From assembly GCA_940337035.1 (NCBI GenBank), contig OW679200.1, positions 20,997,090 through 21,061,089 of the forward strand: 64,000 nucleotides of DNA, in the 5' to 3' direction. Numbering within the stretch: position 1 is the stretch's first letter; every line of letters begins with the position of its first letter. The position numbers and the translations under genes are program-made. Of the stretch, positions 1 through 11,200 are shown piece after piece. The notes beneath the pieces were generated by a model, which had not been told where the DNA came from, did no database searches, and saw nothing but the letters and a program-made list of their open reading frames with translations. The DNA comes from Agriotes lineatus (lineage: Eukaryota > Arthropoda > Insecta > Coleoptera > Elateridae).

Positions 1-145
1 TTATTGACTTGACCAGTTCTTTCTAGTTTCTTCGGTTTTCACTTTTGTTTGTGGCTTGATGCAGCGTATTGCCAGTTAGTTGTTTTATTTGATCACTCCA
101 TCGTTTTGGAGATCGTCCGCTACTACGTGTGCGCACTACTTTACC
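1..145 (-). pseudogene. LINE ORF2 C-terminal scrap
   Basis: Read on the minus strand, about 40 codons resemble the extreme C-terminus of LINE ORF2 proteins: G-R-S-P-K-R-W-S-D-Q-I, then T-G-N-T-L-H-Q-A-T and E-N-R-R-N. A TAG stop (position 23-25) stands where the conserved Trp of the R-x-W motif would be. The frame runs straight on from the HARBI1-like sequence to its right, so the open frame 23-289 is a chimera of two unrelated elements. The join near 145 is inferred from where the similarity changes. The fragment is cut by the window edge. Confidence 0.55.
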
Positions 146-812
146 CTGAAGAACTGCATTAAAAAATATATTTTGTTGCTCCATTCTTCTATAAAGACTG
201 CTATTACTAAGAATACTTGCGTCATGAACGCTACCTGACCAGTTAGCACTAACATAATAAAACAATTGTGTTGCAACACACACAAACATGTAATTTATAA
301 AATGTCCGCTCCAGCGATCAACAAATGCAGCTTGGTCCTTAATGGGTGAATCAATAGGTACATGTATTACTCTGTATACATTAGGAAAGTTAGCAATACT
401 ATAAAACCTTTGTATTTGAGCTGCAATATTATGTGGCCATAAAACAACCCGATGATATAATGTTGTTCACAGAAGACACAGCGGCTAGTACAGACCTACA
501 AACAGAGTCCTTATTCACACCATGTGTGTCGGATATGGTAGGATACTAACTTATACATCCTAACCAGTGTAAATCAATGCATAGCTGTCGTTTAGGAGTC
601 AGAGCACCACTTTTACTTGTCTCGCGTTGAAGTCCTGGACCTATTTCTTCAATAAGCCTTTCTAGTTTTTCGGGATGCACTGTAAACCTCTCCAAACATT
701 TGGCTCTCGCGTCAAAATTAAAGATAATACTGGGTCGAAACAATTTTCTTCTACGACGAACTAACTGGACTTCTTCATCTTCACTAGACGAATCAAACAA
801 TAAATTATCCAT
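146..812 (-). pseudogene. HARBI1-like (PIF/Harbinger) transposase relic
   Basis: The minus strand encodes a DDE nuclease related to PIF/Harbinger transposases and the HARBI1 protein. The N-terminal part (start ATG at 810-812, acidic residues, then L-I-E-E-I-G-P and a L-T-P-K-R-Q-L segment) matches the family N-terminus. A middle part near 460-545 reads in another frame (S-D-T-H-G-V-N-K-D-S-V). A third part reads N-I-A-A-Q-I-Q-R-F-Y, V-I-H-V-P-I-D-S-P, F-V-D-R-W-S and G-S-V-H-D-A-S-I-L. At least one frameshift or lost intron separates the parts. The D-G-T triplet that normally carries the first catalytic Asp, just before H-x-P-I, is absent, while the second Asp (G-S-V-H-D) is kept. The C-terminal third is missing, replaced by LINE sequence. 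This copy is dead. Confidence 0.75.
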
Positions 813-854
813 AATATTACTCCAATGTAACACTATAGAATGATTTATACACAA

Positions 855-1588
855 ACGTAAAATAGATATTTATGCATTAAGAAAGATGTGAATATGTTTT
901 TTTCTCTAAGGTTGACATGATTACCAAAGGTAAACAATATGAATATCACCATTGGTGCATACAATATTTAATAGCATATTAGTAAGAACGGTATGACATT
1001 TCAAAATGACATAAGAACATTTAAAATAAAAATATGTAAATAACATTAAGGATTGCCTCAATGTATATGATTGCTAAGACGTTCCTTGTATTTACATGGT
1101 TACCATGAGAATGAGGGAGAAATAATTTGAAAAATTCCTTGGGTGTTATGAGTAGCTTTTCATATTCTGTATCTACTATGAAAATGAAAAATACCATGTT
1201 ATTAGTAAATAAAATCAATTTAGTATTTATTTTACATTAAAAAATTACAACGGAAACTCAATTTCTAAATTTTTCAACAGTAGAAATATCATAAACCTAC
1301 TAACTAGTTTAAACTATCGCTAGTGGGCAAAACCGGTAATTTTCAGGGGCAATATAATAAGTAGTACGCTTATTATTGAGGCTTTTTTAATTAATATTAT
1401 GAGTTATAATCCCAAAGCTCAAAGACAACGAGTCCTTAAAACGAGTTGTATCTTCTTACATCGGGATTATAACGAAATCATATTCTTAAAAAATTATAGA
1501 TTCTTAGGCGTACTCCTCTTACTGCTTATAGTTAGGAAGAGAATATAATCCGTTAAATTGCATCATCTCTTAAATTTGGCACAATGGC
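855..1588. other. AT-rich stretch, nothing assigned
   Basis: No protein similarity, inverted repeat or RNA gene is recognised here. The short open frames are what AT-rich sequence gives by chance. Confidence 0.5.

Positions 1589-1625
<37 letters not shown>
1589..1625. repeat. (AAT)n microsatellite, LINE tail
   Basis: About twelve AAT units. On the minus strand they follow an AATAAA (complement at 1629-1634), so they are best read as the (ATT)n 3' tail of the LINE that extends to the right. Confidence 0.85.
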
Positions 1626-1626
<1 letters not shown>

Positions 1627-3092
1627 TCTTTATTGGCAAAACAATATAAATATAACAAATTAACAATTAAATATTACATGAATGTAATAGTAATAGCCAA
1701 CCTCAGGGCGAGGTTCAGAATAGTGGCATGCCACATACTGCTCTAACACCTAACCCTGATACTTATAGAAAATTCAAAGTACAAAACAATAAATAAAAAT
1801 AAAATTAAATAAAAAGTTTAAGTATTATATTGAAACGTCCTGCTGCAGTTTTTTCAAGGAGGAAGTGAGGCAAGCTTTAAATTTCCAACAGCCGTATTGT
1901 TTATATTTACCACAAATAGAATTATATAGTTTAAAAACGTTATAAGAAAAGGATCGTTCAAAAAATGTAGTTTTATGAGTTGGAGGAGTAATTACATTTT
2001 TAAATCTGCTGTTAATATTGTGGATATCAGTTCTAAATCTGATCTTGTTGTATAAATACGGAGGATTCTTGTTTTTTATCAATTTATGAAAAAAAACAGG
2101 CTGAGTGAAGAAGACGTCGATTTTTCATATTGAGCCAATTGATCTCCGTTAATTTATGTGAAATTCTTTCAAATTTTCGAATGCCATAAATAAAACGCAA
2201 GCAGCTATTCTGAACTAATTGGATTCTGTTGCAATCGCGACTATCAATAGAAGGATCATATACTACATCACAAAAATTAAAGTTGGAAAGAACAAGAGCT
2301 TCCGATAGAAGTGTATTTGTTTTTATTGTCATCAATTGTCTGTTGTAATAAAGTTGTCTTAATGCTGCGTAAGCTTTTTGAATGTTTTTGTTAATATGCT
2401 CCCTAAATCTTAACCTATGATCAATTGTTAAACCCAGATCACGACCACTTTCCAAAACAGGTAACCTACTGCCAGCGACTCTCACATCTAGTCTGCTAAT
2501 GACCTCAGATCTGTACTTTTCCGAACCAAATAACAACAATGATTATTTATTGCTATTAATAATAAGTGAATGCCTATTAGCAAACGATACAATATGTTCA
2601 ATATCAGTATTTAAAACTTTATTGGCTCCTATAGCATTATCCTTGAAGAATGAATGATAGATTTGTGTATCGTCGGCATATAAATGAAAACGACAATTAA
2701 TGATTTGGTTTCCGAAATCAGATGTATAGATTATATACAGTAAAGGACCAAGTATAGAGCCTTGAGGTACACCTGTTGTTAAACCTTGCAGATCAGACAT
2801 TTTCCCATTCAATGAAACTCTATGTGACCTTGACCGAAGATAATCACCAATAAGACTGACAGCAGAATTTTCAAAACCATAATGATGTAATTTAGCTAGT
2901 AACAGTTGGTGATTTATAGTGTCAAATGCTTTAGAGATCTCCAATAATATCAATGCGGTGAATTTATTATTATCAAATGATGAGCAAATGTCATCAACAA
3001 TGTGCAACATAGCAGTAGCACAACTATGATGTGGACGAAAACCAGATTGTAATTCAGGCAATAACCAGATTGTAATTCAGGTAATAGGACGT
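1626..3092 (-). pseudogene. 5'-truncated CR1/Jockey-like LINE reverse transcriptase
   Basis: The minus strand encodes the core and C-terminal half of a LINE reverse transcriptase. The palm motif is I-S-K-A-F-D-T-I, followed by G-V-P-Q-G-S-I-L-G-P and the catalytic box F-H-L-Y-A-D-D. The thumb and connection region follows, ending near 1825. Two lesions are visible: an in-frame TAA just after I-N-S-N-K near 2540, and a one-base expansion of an eight-T run near 2090 that shifts frame. The endonuclease and N-terminal RT blocks are missing. A 23-bp sequence is tandemly duplicated at the 5' truncation point (3042-3085). The 3' end carries AATAAA and an (ATT)n tail. The clade is judged from motif style only. 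Confidence 0.85.
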
Positions 3093-4590
3093 TCTATCAT
3101 ACTGACAATACAGCGTTTCGCAATTTTCGATTTAGTACGAGCTAACTTGGTTTTGTTTTACGTATCACATAAACTAATTTAGAGATGTCAGTTGATTTTA
3201 TATATACCCACGTTAAAATATACTAATATTTTAAATTCTACAAGTTGTAGATGTGCAAATTAAAATTACATTATGCAACACTTATTTACAAGCTACTAGT
3301 TACAAGATTAATATTATTAACTTGTAAACAATTGTGCAACAGGACCCTGGAGTACTAGTAACACAACACACTGCAGAATTAAATTTCAGTAAAACTTATG
3401 GGTTTTTTGTCACTTTCTACAGCGGCAGCGTCATACTAGCACATTTTAAATGTAAAGTGTAGATTACTTTTTTTTTATTACACTTTATTGCGTTGATGAT
3501 AACAACATCGTTAATCTAGAAGTTAAGATGTGACATTTTATGAAACATCACTGAACAACTAAATAAATTCTAGATTAAACTCGAATTCGAGCCTATTCTG
3601 TGAGTGGCCCTTCGCAGTAGAGACCACTTTTATACTGCTCTCTCTCTAGCTTCACAATTCGTATAGGCTGTTAGATGAAACGCGTGGGCATTTATTTTTT
3701 TTTCAGCCGGTTATTTTGACCTGACTGTGGACTTTGTAACCCCAGAATAAGATCGTACCCGAGTCTGCAACGAAAGAAATAAGAACAGAGTTCGATAACA
3801 ACCATTTAAATTTTTGTTGGAAATATTTTTGAAGATGCTTTTAGAGGCGATATTTTTGAAGATGATCCATATATATATTCCATTCACAATGTTTTTTTTT
3901 CCCAGTAGGGTGTTATATATGTTTTATTAGGTTGCATGCATGGATTATGATAAAGGTCAAATTGTGACATGAAGGAACTATAACATTTTCTACAACTGCT
4001 TTATGGACACAGTTGGCATTTTAATATCACAATGCCGAAAATGCTACGGGAGGAGACAAAAATTTAACTGACAGCAATGCAAGCCTTCAAAAATCATAAC
4101 CACAAATTGAAAACAACATAACTCAATTTTGTCATGTCTAGTTATTTTACTGGGTAGATTTGACAAAAGCGTTCGGCACAGATTTGCAAGAAGCTGCTCG
4201 TATGACCACCAATCGACAGAGATGGCAAGACGCAGTAAGGAGAGCTGTTAACAATTGCGAAGCTCATTGAAAGAATCACAACGCATTTGTCAATATGTTA
4301 TGACGAAGAAGAATAAGTTATTTCGCATACGTACAGACAAAAATGTCACCCTAAGGTAGCCTGCTGGAAGGAGGAAACATTGTGATTGGATTATATGTAT
4401 TTAGTTGATAAAATGCTACACATCATACTTATCTGGATTCCAAGTCTCAGTGACTTTGTTTGTAGTAGATGTTAATAATAGCAGATCGTCGGTCTCCACC
4501 CTCGGAGATTATAATATGGAAAGCATACCCTTGCAGAGATGATGGAGTAGTAATCGTTAAGAACTGAATTCATTGATTGAACTCACCCTT
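3093..4590. other. Mostly unassigned; faint LINE C-terminal trace
   Basis: At about 4150-4275 the plus strand reads D-L-Q-E-A-A-R-M-T-T-N-R-Q-R-W and then A-V-R-R-A-V, in the style of a LINE C-terminus, but it is too short to be sure. A T-rich run lies near 3890. Nothing else is recognised. Confidence 0.35.
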
Positions 4591-5262
4591 TTTATTTACC
4601 TCGTCTGAAAAACGAAGGAAGTATTGTAATCATGAAAAAATCACCTTCCGAGATTTCTTCAGATCTTCAGGTTTCAAGGTCCTTAGATGACGAAAAAGAG
4701 GTTTTTTTAAATCCGCCTGTCTGTCTGTGTGTCTGTCTGTCTCTCTGTGTGTCTGTCTGTCTCTCTGTTTGTCTGTCTGCCTGTTGACAGTATAGCTCAA
4801 AAACTATCTATCGGAGGAAGACGATATTTTGCATACATATTATATATCTACCTCGCATGAAACCGCTACAATTTCATAGAAATATATACAGGGTGAGCAC
4901 CTAAAAAATATTTCTTTTTAATTTTTGGGTTAATTTTGAAATAGAAGGAAGTAATAACATTCACATAGGTCAGGCTTTACACTTGCCGAAAATAAGACTC
5001 AACCGATACCTACAGGATAATGTAAAAAAAAAGTAGTTGGATTTATTGATGCAGATACGATCTCTATGCAGGGGTGCGGTTACGATCGCTCTGCAGATGC
5101 AGCGGATTCAAACCCCAGCGGGATACATTTTTTTTATTTGAAAATGTATTTAATTTATTAGAAACGTAAAGATATTTTACTCCTAACTTAATTTGATTTT
5201 TAAAATTATTTAGTGTCATAACGTCGATAAGGGAAGTTCTGGGTAAAGCCTTTTACAGACTT
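4591..5262 (+). repeat. Family A repeat, copy 1 (microsatellite-bearing)
   Basis: An interspersed repeat with copies at 13775-14055 (-) and 40142-41990 (+). It opens with a decayed palindrome around A-C-T-T-C-C and GGAAGTATTGTAATC, continues through a conserved block containing GATGACGAAAAA, then a CTGT/CTCT microsatellite (4720-4785). Next comes a core with CTCAAAAACTATC and GATATTTTGCATACA, then ACAGGGTGAGCACC, and finally a body ending in TTATTAGAAACGTAAAGATA. A segment near 5080-5125 has a tRNA B-box-like GGATTCAAACCCC. The layout resembles microsatellite-bearing non-autonomous elements such as mini-me and DINE-1/HINE, but class membership is inference. Confidence 0.75.
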
Positions 5263-5325
5263 TTTCTATAATTATTTATACATATTATATTAAACCAATA
5301 TTAATAAACACCTGGTAACATAGTA

Positions 5326-5340
5326 ATACTTGTTGACTTA
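5326..5340. repeat. Left target-site duplication of RTE insertion
   Basis: ATACTTGTTGACTTA is repeated exactly at 6927-6941, on either side of the RTE element. Confidence 0.9.
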
Positions 5341-6926
5341 TATATGTATATATATATATATATATATATGTCCGGTTTCACAGCGAGTGTGGTCGCCTTC
5401 CGGTTCCCAGTTGCCAGTGTCTCCTGTCCTCCCAATCTCCCTCTTGTAGATTTCGCTCCGACATTGCCTTAACTATACCCTGTCGCCATGTTGTTCTAGG
5501 ACGCCCCCTTCTTCTCCTTTCTCTTGGTACCCATTCCATCATTTTCTTTGGTAGTCTGTCATCCGTCATTCTATTAATATGTCCGTACCATACCAGTTGT
5601 TTCCGCCGTACTTCTTCGATTACTGTCATTTCCTTATTGACCATCAGTCGTATCTCCTCATTTCTTATATGTTCTGTTCTGGATTTCCTTGCGGATCTTC
5701 TAAGAAAATCCATCTCAGTTGATAATAGTTTTTGCTCCATGTTCTTGTTAACCTGCCATACTTCGCAGCCATATGTGAGTGTGCTCTTCATAACTGCTTC
5801 ATAAATATGCATTTGTGTTTTTGTTGTTATGTTTTTCTGCCAGAGCACTGAATTTAAGGCACCAGTTATTTTTCGAGCACTGTTTATTCTGCTATTAATC
5901 ATATCTTCATTTTTTCCCGTATTGTCAATCTTAGCTCCTAAGTATACATAGTTATCACAGCTATTTATCTGTTTACCATCGTCCATATACAAAACTTGAG
6001 TCGGACCACCTACGCACATATACTTAGTCTTTTTGAAATTGATTGTCAGTCCCCATCTGGAGTATTCATCGTGTAATTTCCTGACCTTGTACTCGATGTT
6101 GTCGAAATCTTGAGCGATTACCACTTGGTCGTCTGCGTAGTGTAGTGTAAAACGCATTCTATCTCCAATTGGAATGCCCATTTCTCCGCATTTTCTTCTC
6201 CATTGATTCAGTGCTGCGTCTAGATATATGTTAAATAGGATTGGGGACATACAGCAGCCCTGTCGTAGTCCTTTCGTTACTCTGAATGTGGTTGTTAGTG
6301 ATTTTCCAATTTTTACTCTAGTACACGTGTCTTGGTATAGTGCTTTTATTGCTTTAATGACTGTTATATTGATGGGGGATTCGTCTAATATGCTGAATAG
6401 TTTTCCAATGGGAATACTATCGTAAGCCTTTGTAAGGTCTACGTATACGAAATGGGTCTCTCTTGCTGTTGCTATTCGCTTTTCTATTAGCTGTGTCAAA
6501 CAAAATAAATTATCTATAGTTGATCGACCTGCTCGAAAACCAGCTTGTTCTTCAGTTTGATACGTCTGGTAGTCATTAGTTATTAGCTCTGTTAAGATGC
6601 GTCCATAGAGTCGGCTAAATGTGCTATTAACTGGAAGAGTAGTATGGAGCTGGTTACTTCCATATTTTATTAATTCGGAGGGAATCCCTCCAGGTCCAGC
6701 TGCTCTTATGTTTCTTAATCTACGTATAGCTGCCTGTAGTGTATTCTGGTCTACTTCTACCCTTTCCCCTTCTACTTGGACTACATTTTCTTCTGTTGCT
6801 TGCTGAAATTCTTTCCTCTTTTCTGTGAGCATATCTTCAAAGTAGTATTTCCATTGTTTTTTTGTTATGAACTCTAATTTTATTTTGTCGTTTGTTTGAC
6901 TTTTTAAATTTCTAATAAACCTCCAC
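5341..6926 (-). mobile_element. RTE-type LINE, 5'-truncated, with 15-bp TSD
   Basis: A complete insertion event. A perfect 15-bp direct repeat flanks it (5326-5340 and 6927-6941), its 3' end (left side) is a (TA)n tail of about 28 bp, and its interior is one long RT frame. Truncation at the 5' end with a simple-repeat 3' tail is typical of target-primed reverse transcription by RTE elements. The perfect TSD and open frame suggest a fairly recent insertion. Confidence 0.9.
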
Positions 6927-6928
6927 AT
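5378..6928 (-). CDS. RTE ORF2 fragment: reverse transcriptase and C-terminal domain
   Basis: A 516-residue open frame. It starts in the linker before the RT (about residues 1-60) and contains palm motif A V-D-L-T-K-A-Y-D-S (about 163-171), the G-L-R-Q-G-C block (about 220) and the catalytic Y-A-D-D (264-267). The thumb follows, then the C-terminal L-V-W-Y-G-H-I-N-R-M block and G-R-P-R-T-T-W-R. The apurinic endonuclease domain is missing through 5' truncation. RT blocks between residues 97 and 105 are shortened: text expected between S-E-L-I-K and S-R-L-Y-G-R (the K-K-G-D and N-Y-R-G blocks) is absent, so an in-frame internal deletion is likely. The first ATG straddles the element/TSD junction and is not the native start. 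Probably not functional despite the open frame. Confidence 0.85.
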   Translation of the reverse strand: MWRFIRNLKSQTNDKIKLEFITKKQWKYYFEDMLTEKRKEFQQATEENVVQVEGERVEVDQNTLQAAIRRLRNIRAAGPGGIPSELIKYGSNQLHTTLPVNSTFSRLYGRILTELITNDYQTYQTEEQAGFRAGRSTIDNLFCLTQLIEKRIATARETHFVYVDLTKAYDSIPIGKLFSILDESPINITVIKAIKALYQDTCTRVKIGKSLTTTFRVTKGLRQGCCMSPILFNIYLDAALNQWRRKCGEMGIPIGDRMRFTLHYADDQVVIAQDFDNIEYKVRKLHDEYSRWGLTINFKKTKYMCVGGPTQVLYMDDGKQINSCDNYVYLGAKIDNTGKNEDMINSRINSARKITGALNSVLWQKNITTKTQMHIYEAVMKSTLTYGCEVWQVNKNMEQKLLSTEMDFLRRSARKSRTEHIRNEEIRLMVNKEMTVIEEVRRKQLVWYGHINRMTDDRLPKKMMEWVPRERRRRGRPRTTWRQGIVKAMSERNLQEGDWEDRRHWQLGTGRRPHSL

Positions 6929-6941
6929 ACTTGTTGACTTA

Positions 6942-7280
6942 ATTATTAAAAGTAAATACAGATCAAATTATTGTTAGCAAACGACGCAGTTACAAGTAGT
7001 AAATGGAATTTGTTGAATAATGTTGTGTAATACTAAGAGGCATTGCAGCACCCATGCCGACCAAAAATGCAGACTTACTATTGTGGCACATTGCTTAACT
7101 AAGCAATTTAAATTAATTGCTTAAGAATGTTAAGAATAAGATTAGTGTTTAACCTGTCATTTTTTAATAGTGAGTTATATGGTTGATTGTAATCATAGTG
7201 ACATTATGTTTAAAAACGCCTGGGATTTTAGACCAGCAAATGCTTTAGCTGAACGGCTTATTAATTATTAACATTTACAG
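6942..7280. other. AT-rich flank, probable intron
   Basis: No element recognised. It ends in ATTAACATTTACAG, a plausible branch site and 3' splice site for the exon that follows. Confidence 0.4.
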
Positions 7281-7491
7281 TTCCAGGGCGAAAAGCACGA
7301 AGCGTACGTTCGAGTAACCCTAAGCCAGCACTACAGGGCCGTCAAAGAAAAGCGAACAGGTGTGGCGAAACCCAGCATCGACGCTGCATTTACGTTTGCC
7401 GAAGGCTTCAACTTCAGGCTTGCTCCCTCCCAAGCAGATATAACAAGTTTAGCATTCCATGTCTTCCAGCACACTTCGGGATATGGTAGGG
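7281..7491 (+). CDS. Host exon, synaptotagmin-like C2 domain (tentative)
   Basis: An internal exon of 211 bp, open throughout in one frame, bounded by acceptor ACATTTACAG (ending 7280) and donor GTACGT (from 7492). It is clearly more GC-rich than its surroundings. The roughly 70 residues begin Y-V-R-V-T-L about ten residues in, then K-E-K-R-T-G-V-A-K, A-A-F-T-F-A-E-G-F-N-F-R-L, and T-S-L-A-F-H-V-F-Q. This is the strand pattern of a synaptotagmin-family C2 domain (basic strand, phi-x-phi strands, V/L-rich strand). The Ca2+-binding Asp residues of classical C2 domains are not evident, as in the non-Ca2+ synaptotagmins. I recognise no sister exons in the window, so introns must be long. The exon call is firmer than the family call. 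Confidence 0.5.
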
Positions 7492-8044
7492 GTACGTGTT
7501 CTATGGTTGTGCTTATTTGTCCCTTGTCTTTGTCGCTACAACGCAATTAGGACGACTAGAAACCTGCTTTACGAGCAATTACCACCAAAGCTGTTTAGTG
7601 TTTGGTATTTGTATAAACAGGTGTGATAGATTTAGTGTGCATTAGATCTAGAGGGTGGCCAGATTTCAAAGCTTGCCATTGGAATCTCGAAAACAATTGA
7701 AATTGCAGAATAGTTAGGATAGGGAAGAATGTGAGACACTTCAAAGCCAATATAAATTTGTGACAAAGACTTGTACAAGTTGTTAAAAGTTTTAATTTAA
7801 TTTATTTTTCTACCTTTACTTGCTTAGAAGCTATGGACTGATTTCGATGCTAAAAATGCTCAAAAAAGGGGAAGATGTTGGATGCCATCAAAATTACTAT
7901 CATTATTTAACGGTATACAATTTGTAGATCCATTGTTTAACTCTTATTCATGCTTTTTGTTCCCTCACCACTATTATCAAATTTGTTCATTCCTCGTTAA
8001 CCAGTTTTTTTAATTTTTTACTTCGATAAAAATTTATTTGGCAT
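7492..8044. other. Unassigned, probable intron
   Basis: AT-rich sequence after the candidate donor at 7492. No repeats or genes recognised. Confidence 0.35.
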
Positions 8045-8215
8045 TCTTCTTCTCGTCTATATTAAATGTCCTACCCATTCCACGTTTTGTGTTTCTATTA
8101 GAGTCGCTATGTCCAGTTGTGTGTAAATCTTTCGTATTTCGCAATATATTCTGCTACTACACTCTTCTCCAAATGTGCTTCTTAGTATTTGTACCCCTCA
8201 CAGTTTAACTTTCAT
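8045..8215 (-). pseudogene. LINE ORF2 C-terminal fragment
   Basis: The minus strand reads L-R-G-V-Q-I-L-R-S-T-F-G, then L-I-E-T-Q-N-V-E-W-V-G-H, which matches the region between the RT thumb and the W-x-G-H block of RTE-like LINE proteins. It is short and isolated and ends in a stop. No tail or target-site duplication was found. Confidence 0.55.
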
Positions 8216-11200
8216 TAATTATTTCTACCTAAAATGCGCATCAATTTACATGTGAATGTATTTCAACACTTCTCGGTGTCTCATGGTTTTGTAGGTCAAA
8301 TGTACGAAAATACTAGCTCTTTTTAAACACTCAAATAATTGGTGATTCAGGAGCTGTCAGTTTATGCACATTTTGTCCTTCCTAGCTAAGATCACAATTT
8401 TTTTAGTTTTCGAGAAAGGCGCACTTAGAAATCTGAACGCCCTGCATAGTGAAAATGTAGTTAGTTAGTATAAAAATTGTGCTATTACAATAATTGTTAA
8501 ATTATTTGGAATCGTACGAAGCTGTAGAGATTATTGTTTGCAGGTTTATGATTAAATGCAACCTTTGAGTTGTTAATTCGTTATACTTCGATTGCAACTA
8601 TCACTAGTTCCACGATAAAGTGAATGTTTTCGGAAGAAAAATCTGTTTTTGTAATTAGCGCAAGTTCACGGAATTCGCCATGAACATTAGGATTTAATAG
8701 AAAATCATTATTGTTAAATATAAATAAATTGTAATATTATATAGATATATTCCCCATTGTTTCAGCTTTAACAATGCTCGATAATTATAAACTGTTTAAA
8801 ATACTGCCTTTAACCCAACATTGCATTAGTTAGGTGCTTTAATCATTGGTTTAATTTAAAGTTATTGTGTAAATTAATCTTAACTTATTATTTCTAGTAG
8901 ATGTAAACAAGATGCTTTGTTACTTATACATAATATTCCCGTGGATCAATTTTAGGTCCTCGCGTATTTGCTACACGCAATGGAATAAGAAAGATCATTT
9001 GAAAGAGCGTACTTATTGTCCACAAACTGACCATGAGGTTATGGACCACACAAATTATTCTTGTGTCACAACGCTTCTAGAAATGAAACAACTTGTTTAT
9101 GGTTATAAAATGTTGTTTTAAATTTAATTTTCCTGTGTCTGTTTTGAATTGTACTGTAAGTCTAAAGTTTTCCAAATTAGTGTAGTATCAGCGCAATGCC
9201 AATTTTTAAATAGAAACTTAGAGTTACTGCTGCAACACTTGATGTTACAATTTTAGTTAAAAATTAGTGAACTACATAATTTAAAGCAATGGCAGTTAAG
9301 TACTACGATGTATTTCACTAGTGGTGGACTTTAAGCAACTGAAAAGTTTTATTTATAAACCAAAAACAATAAGTTATTAGAACAACATTCTTGCTTTAGA
9401 ATGTAACATTTCCACAATGACTTGTCAATGGATGCTGATGCGATCAAACAAAGAGCGACTGGTAGTGACTTCAATGGTAGTAATCGTCTCTTGTTTTGTT
9501 CCTCCTATTTTCTATTATAGATTTTAGTGGCGATTTTAATTCAATTGCAGATATGGCTTTATTGAACTAACGCTACTAAAACCTCCGATTTGTATTATCT
9601 GCTGGTCTCCATTTCCAGTTTTTGCTAAGTGCTCAGAGTTCAAAATCACCTCCCTTTATTGTTTATACCTACTGGATTATTTCTATACCAACCACCTAGG
9701 TTTTTTCTTTCTGTACCGAGAAGTTGGTATTGCGAACGGTAGAGGGCGACAAAGTTACCAAAAATCGATTTCCGCCAATCAAAAGCTTACAAACTGGTAA
9801 ATACTTACAGATTCACAAATTAACAATAAGACGTTATTGCACACATTAAAATTAGACGTAAAGGTAGGTTAGAGTGATGGTTAATTCTTATTTTGGAAGA
9901 AACCGCTTTACATGTTCCAGACGTGGTGAGCTCTCAAGGTCAGATCGGTGATCCGTACTTCTACATGCCTGAGCAGCTCAAGTGCCAAAACACTGAACGC
10001 CAAGGGGAGATAAACGCACGCTGCAGGAGTTAAACGGGCCACGATGGTAAAGGTCCCAAATTACAATCTCTATGCGACCTTCCGCATCTCGCACGTGGTA
10101 GAAACGACCAACTCTGAAATTCACGTGTAAAGAAACCAGTAGCGTAGACTAAACGAAACCGCTGAAAAGCGCAGGCAACCAATGCACAGAATCAAACTGC
10201 ATGCCTTCAATAATTCACAAAGCATTAATACTGAACACTTAATCTGCTACGGGGCAGCCGGGAAAGAGAACATCAAGCTATCAATTGCGGGCTTTTAAAA
10301 CTTTGCGCCGCCATGCCAAGAAGTAGGCGTGGCCCAAGCGCGCGAAATACAAACTCAGTCTCTTCGACCTTAAACTCAAATAAATGCTCCAAAAAATCGT
10401 AACAATGTGTTTGTTTGCGCCACTGCGGAAAATAAATATTGATAGCCAAGCAACAGCCACTGACAGTTTGCGCCTGTACTCAAAGCTTGTCCGCCTAAAG
10501 CTGTCAATTATTAAATCTCACGTAACATGCATTGCTTAACTAACATATTCAGACCGGTACTACTGTATAACATGCATTGATAAGTAGTATTACATACTCA
10601 ACTGAAGTCTAGTTGGAGAGGAGGGATAGCGGCTCGATTTATCCGAAGCTTTGTGCTTGCAGTTCAGAGTGTCTGAGATCTATCGTCGGCTGCGTCGGCT
10701 GACAGCGTTGCTCTAGAGGGTGCTTGCAGAACGTTTTATGGCAAGATCAAAGAGATTTTTCAAATATCCGACGAGGGATTGAAATGAAATTCCATTGGAC
10801 AACAACGAGATGAAAAACATCAGACTTGTAGCAGTCGTTAAATACGATGACGTCGAAAAGAATGCCGCTGTTGACCGGTACTTTTGGGGAAATAGCTGCT
10901 GTATTACAGGGAACTTTTAACACTCAAATGAAACCTGTATACTGTGTGTGTTGGACGCTAGTTGACTAAAATCTTGCTACAAAAACTTGATGAACAGGAG
11001 CCCCTTCTTCGCGTGTATAATAAGGTAGTGGAGGTAGATAATTTTGTAACCGACTTAACAAATTAATTGTTTCATCTGCTTCAATTCTAGAGCTGTTCCT
11101 TTTTCCACTGCTTTTGTTGCTTACAATTTGCATTGCCTCCTAATTCTTACACTCACTATTTGTGTAACATATTGCATGACGGTTAAAGATTTCGCCTTTT

